Below, one piece after another: positions 24,201 through 35,623 of a stretch of 64,000 nucleotides of DNA. Position 1 is the stretch's first letter, and each line of letters opens with the position of its first letter. The position numbers were made by a program, and so were the translations under genes. Origin of the DNA: Ovis canadensis (Eukaryota > Chordata > Mammalia > Artiodactyla > Bovidae); contig NC_091255.1 of the NCBI RefSeq assembly GCF_042477335.2, forward strand, positions 47,656,501 to 47,720,500, in the 5' to 3' direction. The notes below the pieces were generated by a model. It was not told the DNA's origin. It saw nothing but the letters and a program-made list of their open reading frames with translations, and made no database searches.

Positions 24201-24900
24201 GATCTTGCCCCTACTTGGCCTTCAACCTTGTCCCGTCCATCCCTGAAGGCATTGCTTCTGGTCCTGCACTTCCTCTGCACTGGGTCCACCACCTGCTGGC
24301 TGCAATCCTGGACCCCAGCCCCAGAGCCCAAGCTCAGCTGGAGAAAAAGCACCCTTATCTGGGAAGTTCAGTGTCTCCACCAATTCCCAGTTTCCAACTG
24401 TCTCTGCATTGTAAGCAGATCCCTTCTCTCAACTTTACTTCTTCTGATCCCTTCAATCCTCCACCCAGCCCTTCCCCGCCCCACACTGTACTCCTTAACT
24501 TAGTCCTGCTTCTCAGAGAAAATGGAAGCTCTCCAGAAAGTACTCCCTCCCTCTCCCACAGCTGCCAACATGCCTTGAATGTACACGTGTATGTGCGTGT
24601 ACACACACACACACACATGCACGTGTTTGAGAACCCACATTTCCTGCCCTGTCACCAAGTTCTGGGTCCCAGCTCCTCCCCGTCAGCAGAGGCCCCACTC
24701 CCTCACTCATCGTTTTTCCAGCATCTTTAACCCTACCCTCTCCCCCAGCTCCACTGTAATCTTGCTTGATCCTGAGTCCCCTTTTAGATCCTTCCCCATC
24801 TCTTTCCTTCACATCCAGCTTCCTCCAAAGAGATGTCTAAACTTGGTGAATCTACTTCTTTACTGCCTATTTCATCCATCCATCCATCCCCCAGCCCGCC
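24200..24900 (+). mobile_element. possible L2 LINE fragment
   Basis: Pyrimidine-rich text similar in style to the L2 copies at 26.1 and 55 kb. No diagnostic motif is clear. A (CA)n microsatellite lies at 24600-24618. Confidence 0.3.
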
Positions 24901-25000
24901 CCCCAGGGCTGCACTGGAAGGGGCCACTAGAGTCATCAGTCACTTCCTGGTTGCCAAAGCTGGCGGATGCTCTTCATCCATTATTTTAGCTGATCCTGGT

Positions 25001-25200
25001 TAGGCTTCCCCTGTGGCTCAGCAGTGAAGAATCTGCCTGCAATGCAGGAGCCACAGGAGGTGCAAGCTCACTCCTGGAGGAGGACATGGCAACCCACTCC
25101 ATTATTCTTTTCTGGAGAACCCCATGGACAGAGGAACTTTGCAGGCTAGTCACAAAGTGGTGAACACAGAGCTGGACACGACTGAAGCAATGGAGCGCAC
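25001..25200 (+). mobile_element. Bov-tA SINE
   Basis: The head GCTTCCCCTGTGGCTCAGCA runs to the tail CTGGACACGACTGAAGCAAT. Confidence 0.82.
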
Positions 25201-25351
25201 ACACACAGGCAGCACTCAGCACGGTTTCCCACTTTCTCGTTCTTGATGCGCTTTCCGCTTGGTTCACTTGTTAGATAGGATAAGTTATATTGTATTCGCT
25301 AGGCTTTCTATTTTTTCTGTTGTACTAGTCAGGTTGAAAAGTGAGAAAAGA

Positions 25352-25560
25352 AAAAGTGAAAACATTAGTCGCTCAGTGGTGTCTGACTCTTTGCAACTCC
25401 GTGGACTGTAGCCCATCAGGCTCCTCTGTCCATGGAAGTCTCCAGACAAGAATACTGGAGTGGGTAGCCATTCCCTTCTCTAGGGGACATTCCTGAGCTA
25501 GGGATCGAACTGGGGTCTCCTGCGTTGGCAGGCGGATTCTTTACTGGCTGAGCCACCAGA
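25352..25560 (-). mobile_element. Bov-tA SINE
   Basis: The inverted tail (TTAGTCGCTCAGTGGTGTCT) runs through to the head (GGCTGAGCCACCAGAGAA). Confidence 0.85.
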
Positions 25561-26099
25561 GAAAGAAAGAAACCTTACATTCTTTGAGCTGCTGTCTTAT
25601 TTGGGTCTCTCTGTTATAGGAGTTTAGCCTAACTAATACAACTTAAATAGGCTAATACAATTTCGCCTAACTCAGCTACTGTAACTGGTTAGCCTAATAG
25701 AAATTGTCAGGCTCGCTCACAGTCTGAGTGAATATGCCCGGTCAGTGAGGAGCTCCCCTCACATAGTCATTTGGAGACCCAGGTTCTTCCTGTGGTGTTG
25801 CTGCACTGCCCCCTAGGGCTTACCAGTGACTCAAGACCAAAGCTGGGTGACTGCCCTGTGGGGCTCCAGCCTCAGGAAGAAGAAAGCGAATGTAGGGAGG
25901 ATATACCTAGAGTCTTACAGCCCAGGCAGAGAAGGGCTCACGCTGCTCCCTTGGCCTCCCACTGGTCGGTGAAATCACACAGCCAGGCTTGGCAGGGGGG
26001 AACTGGGAAGCAAGTCCACCTGGGCAGCCTCCGGGCGCAGACTTCGGTGGATGACCAGCAGGGGTCGCCAAAGCTTCCGTGGCGCCCCTCCCCATCCTT

Positions 26100-27780
26100 T
26101 CTGTCATCTTAGTTAAGGCCCCTCAGGGTTCTATTCTTGGATCTTTCCACTGGACACACATTTCCTGATCATTCCTGTTCAGTCATACACTGATGACTCC
26201 AAACACTTCTATCCCCAGCCCAAACCTCTCTCTTGAACAGCAGACCCACCTGGGCACCAGGGCCAAAAGTTGAGATTCAAGCTAGACTCCTCCCGCCTTC
26301 ACCCCACACTTCACCCATCACCAAGGCCTACAGTTCTGCTTTATAAAGGCCTCTCCTCTCCTTCTCCCCGCAAACTCCCTCGTTTTCTCTCACAGGCTCC
26401 AAACTCATCTCCCTGCCTCTGCCCACTTCACAGCACTCTTCAGTGCCACGTGAGGCTCCCAGTCCTGAGCCCTCTTCTCTCCCACTTATTAGTCTTTCTC
26501 GGAGCCCCCATCCAGCCTCCCAGCCTCCATTCCCAAGGACACCCAAGTAACTCACATGAGTGCATCTCTGGCCCTGCCCGCTTCTCTGACCGCAGACCCA
26601 CCTAGCCATTTGTATGGCTCAAAGGCACCTTGGACTCTACATGCCCAAACCTGAGCTCAGGAGGTTTCCCTCCGCTCTCACCCAGCACAGCGTTTCCTGT
26701 CTCACTGTCAACCCAGCATCTAAAGCCACAGTCCCAGGATTTGCTCTTGTCACCTCCCTCTCCCTCATCCCCCGGGTCTAACCCTCACTACATCCAGTCA
26801 GTTGTACCTGCACCCACTTCACTCCACATCTACATCCCCCCACATCCGTCCTCCCAAGGCTGGCCACCATTATCTCTTGTCTGGACTCTGACAGTGGCCT
26901 CCTCACCAGCCTTCCTACAACTGCCTTTGTCCCCCTTTGTCCCCACCAACGCCACAGTGATCCTCTCCAAACACCATAAATCTGATTGTCACAGCCCTAC
27001 TTAAAACCCATCTCTATCTTCCTGGTGTTGGCAGAACAGCCCAGGATCCTTACCTTGGCCTCCAAGACCATACCCGCCTCTGCCCAGCCTCTCCCCTGAC
27101 TCGGCCCTGGCTATACCTGGCTCTTTGATGACCCTTGCTCCCCGCTCCAGCCCCAGGACAATTATCCATTCTGTTCCCTCTGCCTGGAACACCCTTCCTT
27201 CTCCTTGTTGTTAACCTCTAGCCATCATTCCAACCTCATCTCAAGCTTCATTTCCCCCAGAGAAGCCTCTTCTGCCTCCCTGACCAGGGCAAGCCCTCCT
27301 GACACGGCCTCTTATACTAGTCTCCTTCACACTTGTCTCAGCTGCATGATTATTCATGATTGGTCTCTTTCACACACACATACACACACACAACACACAC
27401 ATGAACAAGAAGGTCAGGATCCTACCATTCTGCTCACCACTGCCCTCATTGCTTGTCACATGAGCCCTGTGTTCCAGGCAATATGATCTGTTCAAGAGGC
27501 CCACTCACTCAAGCCATGAGTTCCTCCTACCCTTCATGCCTCCACTCACATAACCTCCTCCTCTGGCAAGTCCTCCTTGACTTGCTCATTGTCCCCTCAG
27601 CCACATGGGTCTCCATCTCCATGCTGGTCATGCTGTCCTATGTTTGCACACTCATCTCTCTCCCTTCCTAAGCTGTGAGCTTTGGGGAGAAAAATATGGG
27701 AGTTTTGTCATTTCTTATCTCTAGTTCATAGCCCATTGTCCAGGACAGTTAATGCCTGAGTAAATGTTAGCTCTCTTCAC
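26100..27780 (+). mobile_element. long L2 (CR1-clade) LINE fossil
   Basis: About 1.7 kb of colinear L2-like sequence, sense on the plus strand. The relic of the RT catalytic box is at about 26190 (TACACTGATGACTCC, Y-T-D-D-S). C-terminal landmarks follow: ATTATCTCTTGTCTGGA near 26870, CCCTCTGCCTGGAACACCC near 27177, and a 3' end near 27660-27770. A (CA)n tract occupies about 27371-27402. All frames are broken. Confidence 0.6.
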
Positions 27781-27804
27781 TGTCTCTCCCAATTCATTTA
27801 AAAC

Positions 27805-28205
27805 AGTGCTGCACAGCTTGATGCATGAAGCTAAAAACTGGAAATGACCCAAACATCTATCAACAGAATATATCAATTGTAGAATATTCATACAATGAAA
27901 CCCTGCTGCAAGGCAATGAAAAGAATAAGCCACTGCTACACACAACAGCATGATGAAGCTCACATGCATAAGGCTGAACAAAAGAAGCCAGACCCAGAAA
28001 GTACCTTCCATTTCTATGGAGGCCAAAAACAGGCAAAATAAATCTCTGGTTAATAGAGGCAGCATGGTGATTATCTCCAGTGATTACTGACTGGCAGCGC
28101 TTCCTAGAGGGCTGGAAAATGTCGCTCACCTACACCTGGGTGGTGATCATACAGGTATATCCATGTGTAAATATCAATCAAGCTGGATTGTTTATGCACT
28201 TTGAA
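27805..28205 (+). mobile_element. old L1 3' end
   Basis: Resembles L1M 3' sequence (AAGAAGCCAGACCCAGAAAG near 27981). It is followed by a SINE with a target duplication. Confidence 0.6.
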
Positions 28206-28216
28206 GTAGATACCTT

Positions 28217-28423
28217 GGGGACTTCCCTGGAGGGGCAGTGGTTAAGAATCCGCTTGCCAGTGCAGGGGAAATGGGTTCGATCCCTGGTTCAGGAAGATCG
28301 TACCTGTGCAGCCCATGCGCCACAGCTAGTGAAGCGCGCATGCGCTAGAGCGACTAGAGAGCAGCAGTGAAGACCCAGCAATGAAGACCCAACACAGCCA
28401 GAAAATGTTTAAAAATTTAAAAG
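28217..28423 (+). mobile_element. CHR-like SINE with target-site duplication
   Basis: Perfect 11-bp direct repeat GTAGATACCTT at 28206-28216 and 28424-28434. Head GGGACTTCCCTGGAGGGGC. Confidence 0.87.
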
Positions 28424-28601
28424 GTAGATACCTTTACCTCTATTTTTTAAGTATTATCATTTTGCAAAAAAAATAAAAATAAAAATAACAGCCCTCTTGT
28501 GTCTGACAGTCACTTCCTGCTACAGTTTCTTCTGATTCTCACTGAAGCCCAGAGAGTGTAATCCACTCAGGGAGAGACGCCCAGCACGTCTGTGGAGAGC
28601 C

Positions 28602-28672
28602 CACATCCTAAAGAGGGGACTATGTGTCCTGCTTTTCCCGTGCAACTAAAAGCTCCATGGGGTAGGCTCTGT
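28602..28672. repeat. 71-bp dispersed direct repeat, copy 1
   Basis: Matches 30412-30482 at 65 of 71 positions with no gap. The right part resembles the L2 3' end, but the two copies agree far better than unrelated L2 fossils should. Confidence 0.8.
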
Positions 28673-28769
28673 GTCTTTGTGTTTCCGGCACAGAGCTCAA
28701 CGGTCTCCAAATGGTGGGGGACTACCCTGAGTCTGTAACTGGTTGCTACTGGGGTGTTGAAACATGGCA

Positions 28770-29210
28770 ACAGGGTGGTCATTAAGAGCGCCAACTCTAG
28801 GGACTTCCATGGTGGTCCAGTGGCTAAGACACCCTGCTCCCAATGCAGGGGGACCAGGTTCGATCCCTGGTTGGGGAACTAGATCCCACATGCCTCAACT
28901 AAAGCGTTCACATGCCACAGCTAAAGAGATTTCACATTCTCGAGATCCTGCATGCCTCAAGGAAGACTGAAGATCCCATGTGCTGCAGCCAAAACCTGGC
29001 ACAGCCAAATAAATAAATACATTTTAAAAAGAGCACAAACTCTAAGGGCACAATTCTGTAGCTGTGTGGCTTAATCTCTCTGCACCTCAGTTTCTTCATC
29101 TGCAAAATGGGGACTATCATAGTACCTACCTCATTGTGTTCTGAGGATTAGATGAGTGACTAAGTATAAAACCCTTAGAACAGTACCTGGCTCAAGCCAT
29201 GTACATGTTT
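28770..29210 (+). mobile_element. MIR SINE split by a CHR-like SINE
   Basis: MIR text GTGGTCATTAAGAGCGCCAA continues after the insertion as CTGTGTGGCTTAATCTCTCT and TCATCTGCAAAATGGGG. Confidence 0.7.
28800..29028 (+). mobile_element. CHR-like SINE inserted in MIR
   Basis: Flanked by a 16-bp near-perfect direct repeat (28784-28799 and 29029-29044, 14 of 16 identical). Ends in an AAATAAATAAATAC tail. Confidence 0.85.
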
Positions 29211-29234
29211 GCTATGATAACCTCTATTCAGAAA

Positions 29235-29400
29235 AACCCAAGCAGACAGTTCAGAGTGAAACTCTGCTTCTGTACTCCTGTGCCAGCTCAGGCAAGTTGA
29301 TTAATCTTCCTGAGCCTCCATTTCCTTATCTATTAATCAGAGATAATAATATCTATCTACTGTTATAAAAGCAAAATAATGCCTGCAAATCCCCTGGCCA
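29235..29400 (+). mobile_element. MIR-like fragment
   Basis: Contains GAGCCTCCATTTCCTTATCT followed by an AT-rich part, in the MIR order. Confidence 0.5.
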
Positions 29401-30060
29401 AGTTACTGTGTGCAGACGCCAAGTCTTCCGCATCTCTCTCCCCAAGCCCCAGCAAGGGAAGGTGTTCGATTGCTCGGAAGAATTAGCCCTTCCCCACCCA
29501 GCCTTCGCCTGCGTCCGTCCTCCTTCTCACGCTAGCAGACAGCAGCATCTAGTGGACATTTCTGGAACTGCAGGCTTCCCAACTTCTACTGGCCAAGCTG
29601 GGTGCAGTCCCTTTGACAACCCTTTTGTAATACGCACTTTGCATTGGACAATAATGCGTTAGGTGCCTGCCGTGTACAGGACCTAAATAAAATGAAGCAA
29701 GATACGCAGGATAACTGTAGAGGGTGCAAGAAAAATCACAATTAGAACCTTATCAATACCTTAATTTTCTATCTTAAAATTCGTAGGGGGATTTGGCATA
29801 CAGAAGTGTCTTGTTGGGAAGTTTTTACTCGCAGGAGTGGTTTCCAAGTGGCCGCCATTTCATGTCAATGACTCTCAGTGAAGGTCAAAGCAATGAAATG
29901 AAAGGTGATTCCCTTAGAGTAGCCCGACTAGCTTCCCGCTCTCTGCGGAGAGGAAAAGCGGGAGTGTTTGGCTCTAAAGCCCATGTTCTTCCACCACACT
30001 TTACAACCTCTCCCCAGACACAAAAGAATGAAGAAGGTCTAGCAGTGGCACAGATCACAT
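29401..30060. other. unassigned sequence
   Basis: No gene or clear transposon. Confidence 0.4.
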
Positions 30061-30340
30061 CCAGCTAGAGGAATCAAGGAAGACTGCATGGAGGAGATGG
30101 CATAGAACATGGGAAATGAAAACAGAGAAAGAGTGGGTGGCTGGGGAAGGAAGGGCATTCTGGTGTGATGGACCACACGGTGTGTAAAGTAAAGTAACAG
30201 GAATAAGCTGGACAGGAGAGTTAGAGCCAAATCAGACAGAATAGACAGACCAAGGAGGCTGCATTTAATAAAATCAGAGGAGCCACTGAGTAAGAAGGTA
30301 ACATGATCCAAGGGTATCAGAGAAGAACCAGAGATTCAGA
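30061..30340 (-). mobile_element. possible antisense L2 fragment
   Basis: Purine-rich text such as CTGCATTTAATAAAATCAGA and GGTAACATGATCC resembles the reverse of L2 coding sequence. Confidence 0.35.
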
Positions 30341-30411
30341 AACTAGTTAGGTGGGCAAGAGTCCAGACCAGACTCGTGGGAGCTGCACCATGAGGGAGAG
30401 AATAAGAGATA

Positions 30412-30482
30412 CACATCCTAAGGAGGGGACTATGTGTCCTGCTTTTCCTGTGCAACTAAAAGCTCCTTTTGATAGGCTCTGT
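30412..30482. repeat. 71-bp dispersed direct repeat, copy 2
   Basis: Partner of 28602-28672, same orientation, 1,810 bp away. The mismatches cluster near the right end. Confidence 0.8.
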
Positions 30483-31720
30483 CGCACGGCTAGAAGCAGG
30501 AGGAGGCTTGGAAATTTATAAAAGTGGGTCAAATGGGAGAAGTCAGGGGAGAATTCACAGTGCTGAGATGATAAGGAGAGCTGTAACCAGAAAGTGGACT
30601 TGACCAGGGGACTAATGTGAGCAGGGAGTGGAGACAATGAGCTTCGTGAGTGAGAGTTGCCAGCGTCCATGCGCAGACATGGCACCAAAGTTCAGGAGAG
30701 GGCTGGACTGCAGGGAAGGGGCAGGTACAGTCATTGGGAGTCACTTACTTATGCCTGTGCCAGCGGAAGACTTGGGAGAAGACAAAAAAAAATCATATGG
30801 GGAGACATGGGGACAGAGGGCAGATATCACAGGTCTGCCTCCTATTAAAGCTTCCTGGGGACAGAGGAAGATGAGGCGGCCGGGAAGACAGAAGGAACAC
30901 TGGAGAAAGTCAGGAGACCCTGGCGCACGTCCAGCAGCGTCACAGGTCATGGAGTGATTCAGGGGCCAGGGCGGCTGAGAGGCAACCATTGGCTGTGTGA
31001 TTGGGGGTTGTCATGGGTGACCCTGCAAAGAGCAGTTTCGGGGGCAGGAATCAAGCTGCAAAGATTTAAGAGGCAAGAGGCAGAGAGTGTGGGGCAGCGG
31101 GAGGCTCTCAGGAGGAGGGAGGTGATGATGAGCAGAGCTGGATTAAAGGGAAGGCAGGCAAGGTGCCTTGGAAAGAAAATTGAAAGAAGCGCCCCCTCTC
31201 AGGGTCGTGCAGGTGGCCCAGGGGCAGGCACCGGGTCCCAGGGCTGTTGAGAGGTAGAGACCCTCTAGGACTAAAGGACCTGAGATAACCCAGGAAGGGA
31301 ACTTAGAGACCCAGGCAGAAGTCAAGATCCTTCAACCTCCACATCCAGGCAAAAACAAGGGTGGCCGGTGGTAGAGTGGGGGGAGGGGAGGGGTGGAAAG
31401 AGGGGAGGGAGCGGGGGCTGGAGACATTGAGAGAGACCCGGAGTGAGAGTGGAGGAAATCAGGGGGGAGGGAGAGCTTCCTCGGGGCCTTCCTGGGCACA
31501 GTCCGCCCACCCCGCCTCTGTTAGGAGAAGGGAGAGTCCCGGCATCCTCGGTTCAAACTGAGGAAAGCAAGGGCTCCCGTTCTACCTGTCCTCAGGCTGC
31601 TCCAGTTCAGGGAGGCTTGTGGCCCCAGCTCTAGTGGGGCTGTGCCCCACACCAACCCAGCACACGCTGCCTTTACCCGGAAAGTCTGAGCAAGTTTCTC
31701 CATCCTGGGACTTAAGTTTC
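30483..31720. other. unassigned sequence with a G-rich patch
   Basis: No gene supported. About 31376-31430 is very G-rich, with several GGGG runs and quadruplex potential. Confidence 0.4.
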
Positions 31721-32175
31721 TGTAGTGGGCTGAATGGTGGCACTGAGAAAGGTAAGTCCCTGACGGAACTCCACTGCCCCCAGAATCTGTGAGTGTGACC
31801 TTATTTGGAGAAAGGGTCTGTGCAGAGGTAATTAAGTTAAGGTTGTCAAGAAGAGATCATCTGGATTATCCAGGTGGGCCCTAAATCCCACGACAAGTGT
31901 TCTTACAAGAGTCAGAAGAGGGGAAGGCCGTGTGAAGACGGAAGCAGAGACTGGAGGCAGGCAGCCACAACCCAAGGAACGCCTGGATCCTGGAGCCACC
32001 CAAAGCTGGAGGAGGCCAAGGGTTCTCCCCTAGAGCCTCCGAACAGAGCACAGCCCACAGTCGCCTTGATTTCAGACTTATAGCCTCCGAAACTGTGAGA
32101 GAATACAGTTCTGCTGTTTCAAGCCCCCCAAGGTTTTGGCAGTTTGTTGCCACAGCCCAAGGAAAGTAAAATAGT
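31721..32175 (+). mobile_element. MaLR-type solo LTR
   Basis: Begins TGTAGTGGGCTGAATGGTGG and keeps landmarks such as GTGGGCCCTAAATCCC (31874) and GCCTCCGAAACTGTGAGAGA (32083) in the MaLR order. No internal viral genes. Confidence 0.68.
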
Positions 32176-33539
32176 TCCCTACTCTCTAAACTGACTGGAA
32201 AGATTCTAGGGGTACTCCTGAGAGTCTCCATTCTGCAAAGAGTTCCAGGTCTGGACAAAGGTGTGTTTTTTAACTCACTGCCCAGCCCCCTTCCAGGATG
32301 AAGATTAATATTTTGACTTGGAGGAGGAGGAAAACCAAAGGAACAGCATCCTTGCCCACTCCTCAGAGAAGAAGGAAGAGTCCCCAAGAGCATTTCATGA
32401 CCCACCGCTCCTCTCCTTCGCCCAGAGCTCACGCATCCCACCCAGGCTGGTTGAAAGGGCCAAAACTGACCCGAAAAGCAAGGAGCTGTTTAAAAACTGG
32501 AGTCTGCCTTTCTCAGTTTCTCCTTGCAAACCTTGTGCGCACCCCCCACCCCGCTTCACAGCGACTCTTTCCCCACCCCTCACATCTGCCTTCTTCCTCG
32601 GCCTTCCCCATTCTTGGGGGGCAAGATAAGATGGATACCCCTGAAGCACAGGCATGGAAGGCACTCCCCCACCCTCCTCCCTCCTCCCCACAACACAGCT
32701 GGAGGGGGAGGGGAGGTCAGCAGGGTTCATAAAGGCCAGATGTTGAGGAGAAAGAGAGCACTGCCCAACCCACACCCACCCACCCCACCCCCACTCCCAC
32801 CCCCAGCAAAAGAAAAATTAAAAGAGACGGCTTTTAAAACAAACAAAACTTTTGTCGTCCAAAACAGTGTTTTGTTTTGTTTTTCAAGAATCTGCTCTAT
32901 GCAAACATTAACAACTTTTTACAAGGCATTTTCACAGAAAAGGAGACAAGTCCTTCCCCAGTATCATATATGGGAATTGTTCCTCCCTCCTCCCTTCTTG
33001 GGGGAAAAGGGGTAAAAAACAATATTCACTAGTGTGGGCAGAAGGGTCACTGGGTCCCTCACTACTGGGCAGATCGGCAACCCCCAGTTTCCCCTCAAAC
33101 CTAAACTTGGAATTTCCCTAAGAGCTAAACTCCCCAGACCTCACCTGGGTGGAGAAAGTAAGTCCACTCCCTTCTGACTCCCTCCCCTCCCCCAGGAAAA
33201 CAGAACTTCTGACCTCAAAACTAATCCCTGGCCCTGCCTCTTTCGGATCCATCAGGTCCCTGACAACTCCCGAAATGCCTGAAGTTGGGTGGGGGGAGAA
33301 TGCTAAAGGTTCCTCAGCCCAGTTCCCATCCAGACTCAAACTGAGCCCCTTCAAACACCCCACTGGACCTTGTGGTTAGGCCAAGAGCCCTTTCATCTAC
33401 CCCCTCCACAAAGAGCAGCTTGTCTTGTTTCTAGCCTTGAAGGAGGCTGAGTTTGGGTGTCCAAAGAATGGCCCTAGGCGTGCCCTCTACCTCCACGCCC
33501 TCCATCCTTAACCGGTGGAGAGGACCTGGAAGGAAGGGC
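32176..33539. other. EPOP downstream region, no gene
   Basis: Largely transposon-free. The C-rich tract 32766-32806 is a G-quadruplex candidate on the minus (EPOP) strand. Non-repetitive AT-richer sequence at 32.82-33.0 kb could be the distal EPOP 3' UTR. Confidence 0.4.
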
Positions 33540-34483
33540 AACTTGTTTGGTCTGATTTTATTGATTTCTTCCACCTTCCATTACTTTCCCTGGGATGGTC
33601 TCTGTCTCCTTCCCCAGGCAGTTTGTACTTCTGAAGGGCAGGAGGTTCCTCAGCCTTGCTCCTCCTAATACCAGGATTAAACCACAGTGGCAGACTCATG
33701 GCAGGGGTGGGGGTGGGTGGGGTGGGGGGTGTGGGGGTGTCCTCTTTTACACATCAGATCTTATAACCTGAAAGCAAATGGAATACTGAAGGAAACTCCA
33801 AAACTGGACAAAGGGGAAAGACTGGTGGCTGAGAATGAAGACCTCAGTAACTAGGGGTCACTTGACTGGGGGGACCCTAGGATAAGAACCGGGAGAGGGT
33901 GATCTTACCCTTGCCTAAGCTGCTCCGGTCCCCATGAAGGCTACAGTGGTGCTTGGAGGCTAGGGAAGGCCTGAGGGGAGTGAAGGGTTAAAGGCCTGGA
34001 TGGTGGGGGTTGAGGATGCCCCCAGGGAGCTGCCAATCACCTCCCCACCCCCACTACAGCCCCCACCCATCCCCAGGCTCGCCCACAGAAACAACCGGTT
34101 TGTCCATCACCAAGGTCTCTCTCCCTCTTTTTTTTTTCCTCCTCTTTTGAGTTGTAGCCTTCTCGACTCCCCCTGGGGTGAAGGCCCTGCCCCCAGAGAT
34201 CCGAGATGGAAGAGGGGAGGGATTGGAATCTACGTCTTTAAGCCTTTTTCGGTTAAGCCTTCTCCCGACTCCAGGCCTTGGTTCTTCTCCAAAGGATGAG
34301 GGGGAGGGGGTGTCACTGCAACCAGTTAGGTGCTTGAAGATCACTGTCATTTGAGGTCCTTCTGACCACAGCCCATAAAACCTAAAGAGGACAGGCAAAG
34401 GTGAGAAATGAGGCTCTATTCTCGAGCCCGCAGTCTGGCTGTGGCCCCCCCCTTTTTCCTCCTTGGCAGAACAGGTCTCACGC
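33540..34483 (-). other. EPOP: presumed EPOP 3' UTR
   Basis: This stretch directly follows the EPOP stop codon on the minus strand and holds no transposon I can recognise, as expected for a UTR. The left limit is a guess based on the only canonical AATAAA on the minus strand in this neighbourhood (33557-33562). The human transcript, as I recall it, is somewhat longer, so the UTR may continue to about 32.8 kb, where a further non-repetitive stretch lies (about 32.82-33.0 kb). Confidence 0.5.
33557..33562 (-). terminator. candidate poly(A) signal AATAAA for EPOP
   Basis: The plus strand reads TTTATT here, so the minus strand carries AATAAA about 0.92 kb after the EPOP stop codon. It is the only canonical hexamer I found on that strand between the stop codon and about 31.8 kb. 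Use of this site is inferred. Confidence 0.4.
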
Positions 34484-35623
34484 TCAGGGCTGCTCCAAGT
34501 TGATTCCCCAGAATTTGAGGCCGGGGGGCTCAGGGACAGCGGGACCCCCTATCTGCCACCTCCACAGGGGGTGGGCAGGCGGGGGCTTAGCGTCTCCGTG
34601 AAGGCGAAGCGAGGATGCCGGCCCTAAGTCTCCGTCCTCCCCCACCACCAGGGCCGGAGGGCAGGGGAAGCAGTCGAGGAGATTGAAGGTGCTCGTGGTG
34701 GGGAGCGTCGGGGTAGGTCGGCGGGGCTGCGCGCTGCGTTGAGGGGGCGCCGGCCGCCGACGTTTCTTGGCGGCTCCTCGGGCGGGCCCTTTAGCTGGGG
34801 GCCGCTCGGGCCCCCGGCGCAAACTCGGAGTGTCTAGGGCGAAACCCTTCGCGTAACACCACAGTTTCGAGCGGCGGATCAGACGATTGAAATGTTCCTG
34901 GCGGAGATCGCCGGGCGCGGCCGGAGCTTCGCTGGCCGTCGAGGGGCTGGAGGCCGGTGCCTCGGGGGCGACCTTCGGAGGGTTTCCATCGACTGCGGCT
35001 GTCTGGTTCGGCGGGGGCGGTTCCGGCGCGGCCCCAGGCCCCATGGGCTCAGAGGAGAGGCCCGCAGGTGGCGGCGGAGGCCGAGAACCTGGCTCCTGAT
35101 GCGGGCTAGCGGCGGGGCCAGGCTGAGAGTCGAGAGCCAGGGCTGGCCTAGGCGGAGCCGAGACGGAGCTGGTCGGAGATTCCCGAGGGCGCCGGGGCGC
35201 CGGGCAGTGGCCGGGAGGTACGCCGGAGCGAGCGCTGAAGTGCGGGAAACTGCCTCCGCCCTCTTCCTCCTCGCCGCGGCCCCGGCACACTGCGGCGTCG
35301 GCATCCTGGCGGGCCGGGGAGTTGGGATCGCTGGACCGCCCGGCCTGTCCCGCGAGGTGCTTCAGGCCATCCGGGGCCCTGCCGCCGGCGCACAGCGGGG
35401 CGCAAGGGCCCAGCAGCACCGGAGCCCGCGGCGCCAGCTCCCCAGGCCCCAGGCCCAGAGAGGACGCCCGGGGTTTGGCAAGGGCGCAGAAGGCAAGGGC
35501 ACGCAGGCACAGAGGAGAGAACTCCTGGGTCCCCCGACGCGGCTTCCGGGGTGTGGGGGAGCAGGGTGACCCTCGCGGGGACCCCGGCACTGCGAGGCGG
35601 GGAGCGGGGCACAGAGTCTCCAT
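34484..35623 (-). CDS. EPOP: EPOP, elongin BC and PRC2-associated protein
   Basis: Single-exon coding region of 379 residues, the length I recall for the human protein (formerly C17orf96). The N-terminus [13 protein letters not shown] and the C-terminus [11 protein letters not shown] are recognisable. The family protein is nuclear; it links Polycomb complex PRC2 to elongin B/C and tunes transcription of PRC2 targets. Visible parts: a hydrophobic stretch [16 protein letters not shown] (about residues 36-51) in the region reported to carry the elongin-binding BC box; a long proline/alanine-rich disordered middle; a conserved block [21 protein letters not shown] (about 247-267); a basic KKRRR (about 286-290, likely nuclear import signal); and a conserved tail from about 309. 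I chose the ATG at 35623 because the family N-terminus begins there. The frame stays open 245 codons further upstream, but that part lies in the CpG island and shows no family similarity I can recognise. The start context is weak at -3 (T) with G at +4. Identification is from memory of the human protein, without alignment. Confidence 0.93.
   Translation of the reverse strand: METLCPAPRLAVPGSPRGSPCSPTPRKPRRGTQEFSPLCLRALAFCALAKPRASSLGLGPGELAPRAPVLLGPCAPLCAGGRAPDGLKHLAGQAGRSSDPNSPARQDADAAVCRGRGEEEEGGGSFPHFSARSGVPPGHCPAPRRPRESPTSSVSAPPRPALALDSQPGPAASPHQEPGSRPPPPPAGLSSEPMGPGAAPEPPPPNQTAAVDGNPPKVAPEAPASSPSTASEAPAAPGDLRQEHFNRLIRRSKLWCYAKGFALDTPSLRRGPERPPAKGPARGAAKKRRRPAPPQRSAQPRRPTPTLPTTSTFNLLDCFPCPPALVVGEDGDLGPASSLRLHGDAKPPPAHPLWRWQIGGPAVPEPPGLKFWGINLEQP

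Noticed and set aside
23918-24730. 270-codon plus-strand frame
   Set aside because: Pyrimidine-rich composition gives few stops. It is rich in proline, serine and leucine, has no domain, and partly overlaps a possible L2 fragment.
15530-32175. Endogenous retrovirus genes around the two LTRs (15.5-16.6 kb and 31.7-32.2 kb)
   Set aside because: Both are solo LTRs of different MaLR types with no gag, pol or env between them.
34892-35569. 225-codon plus-strand frame across the EPOP exon
   Set aside because: Antisense shadow of the EPOP coding exon in a CpG island. The EPOP strand alone has recognisable protein.
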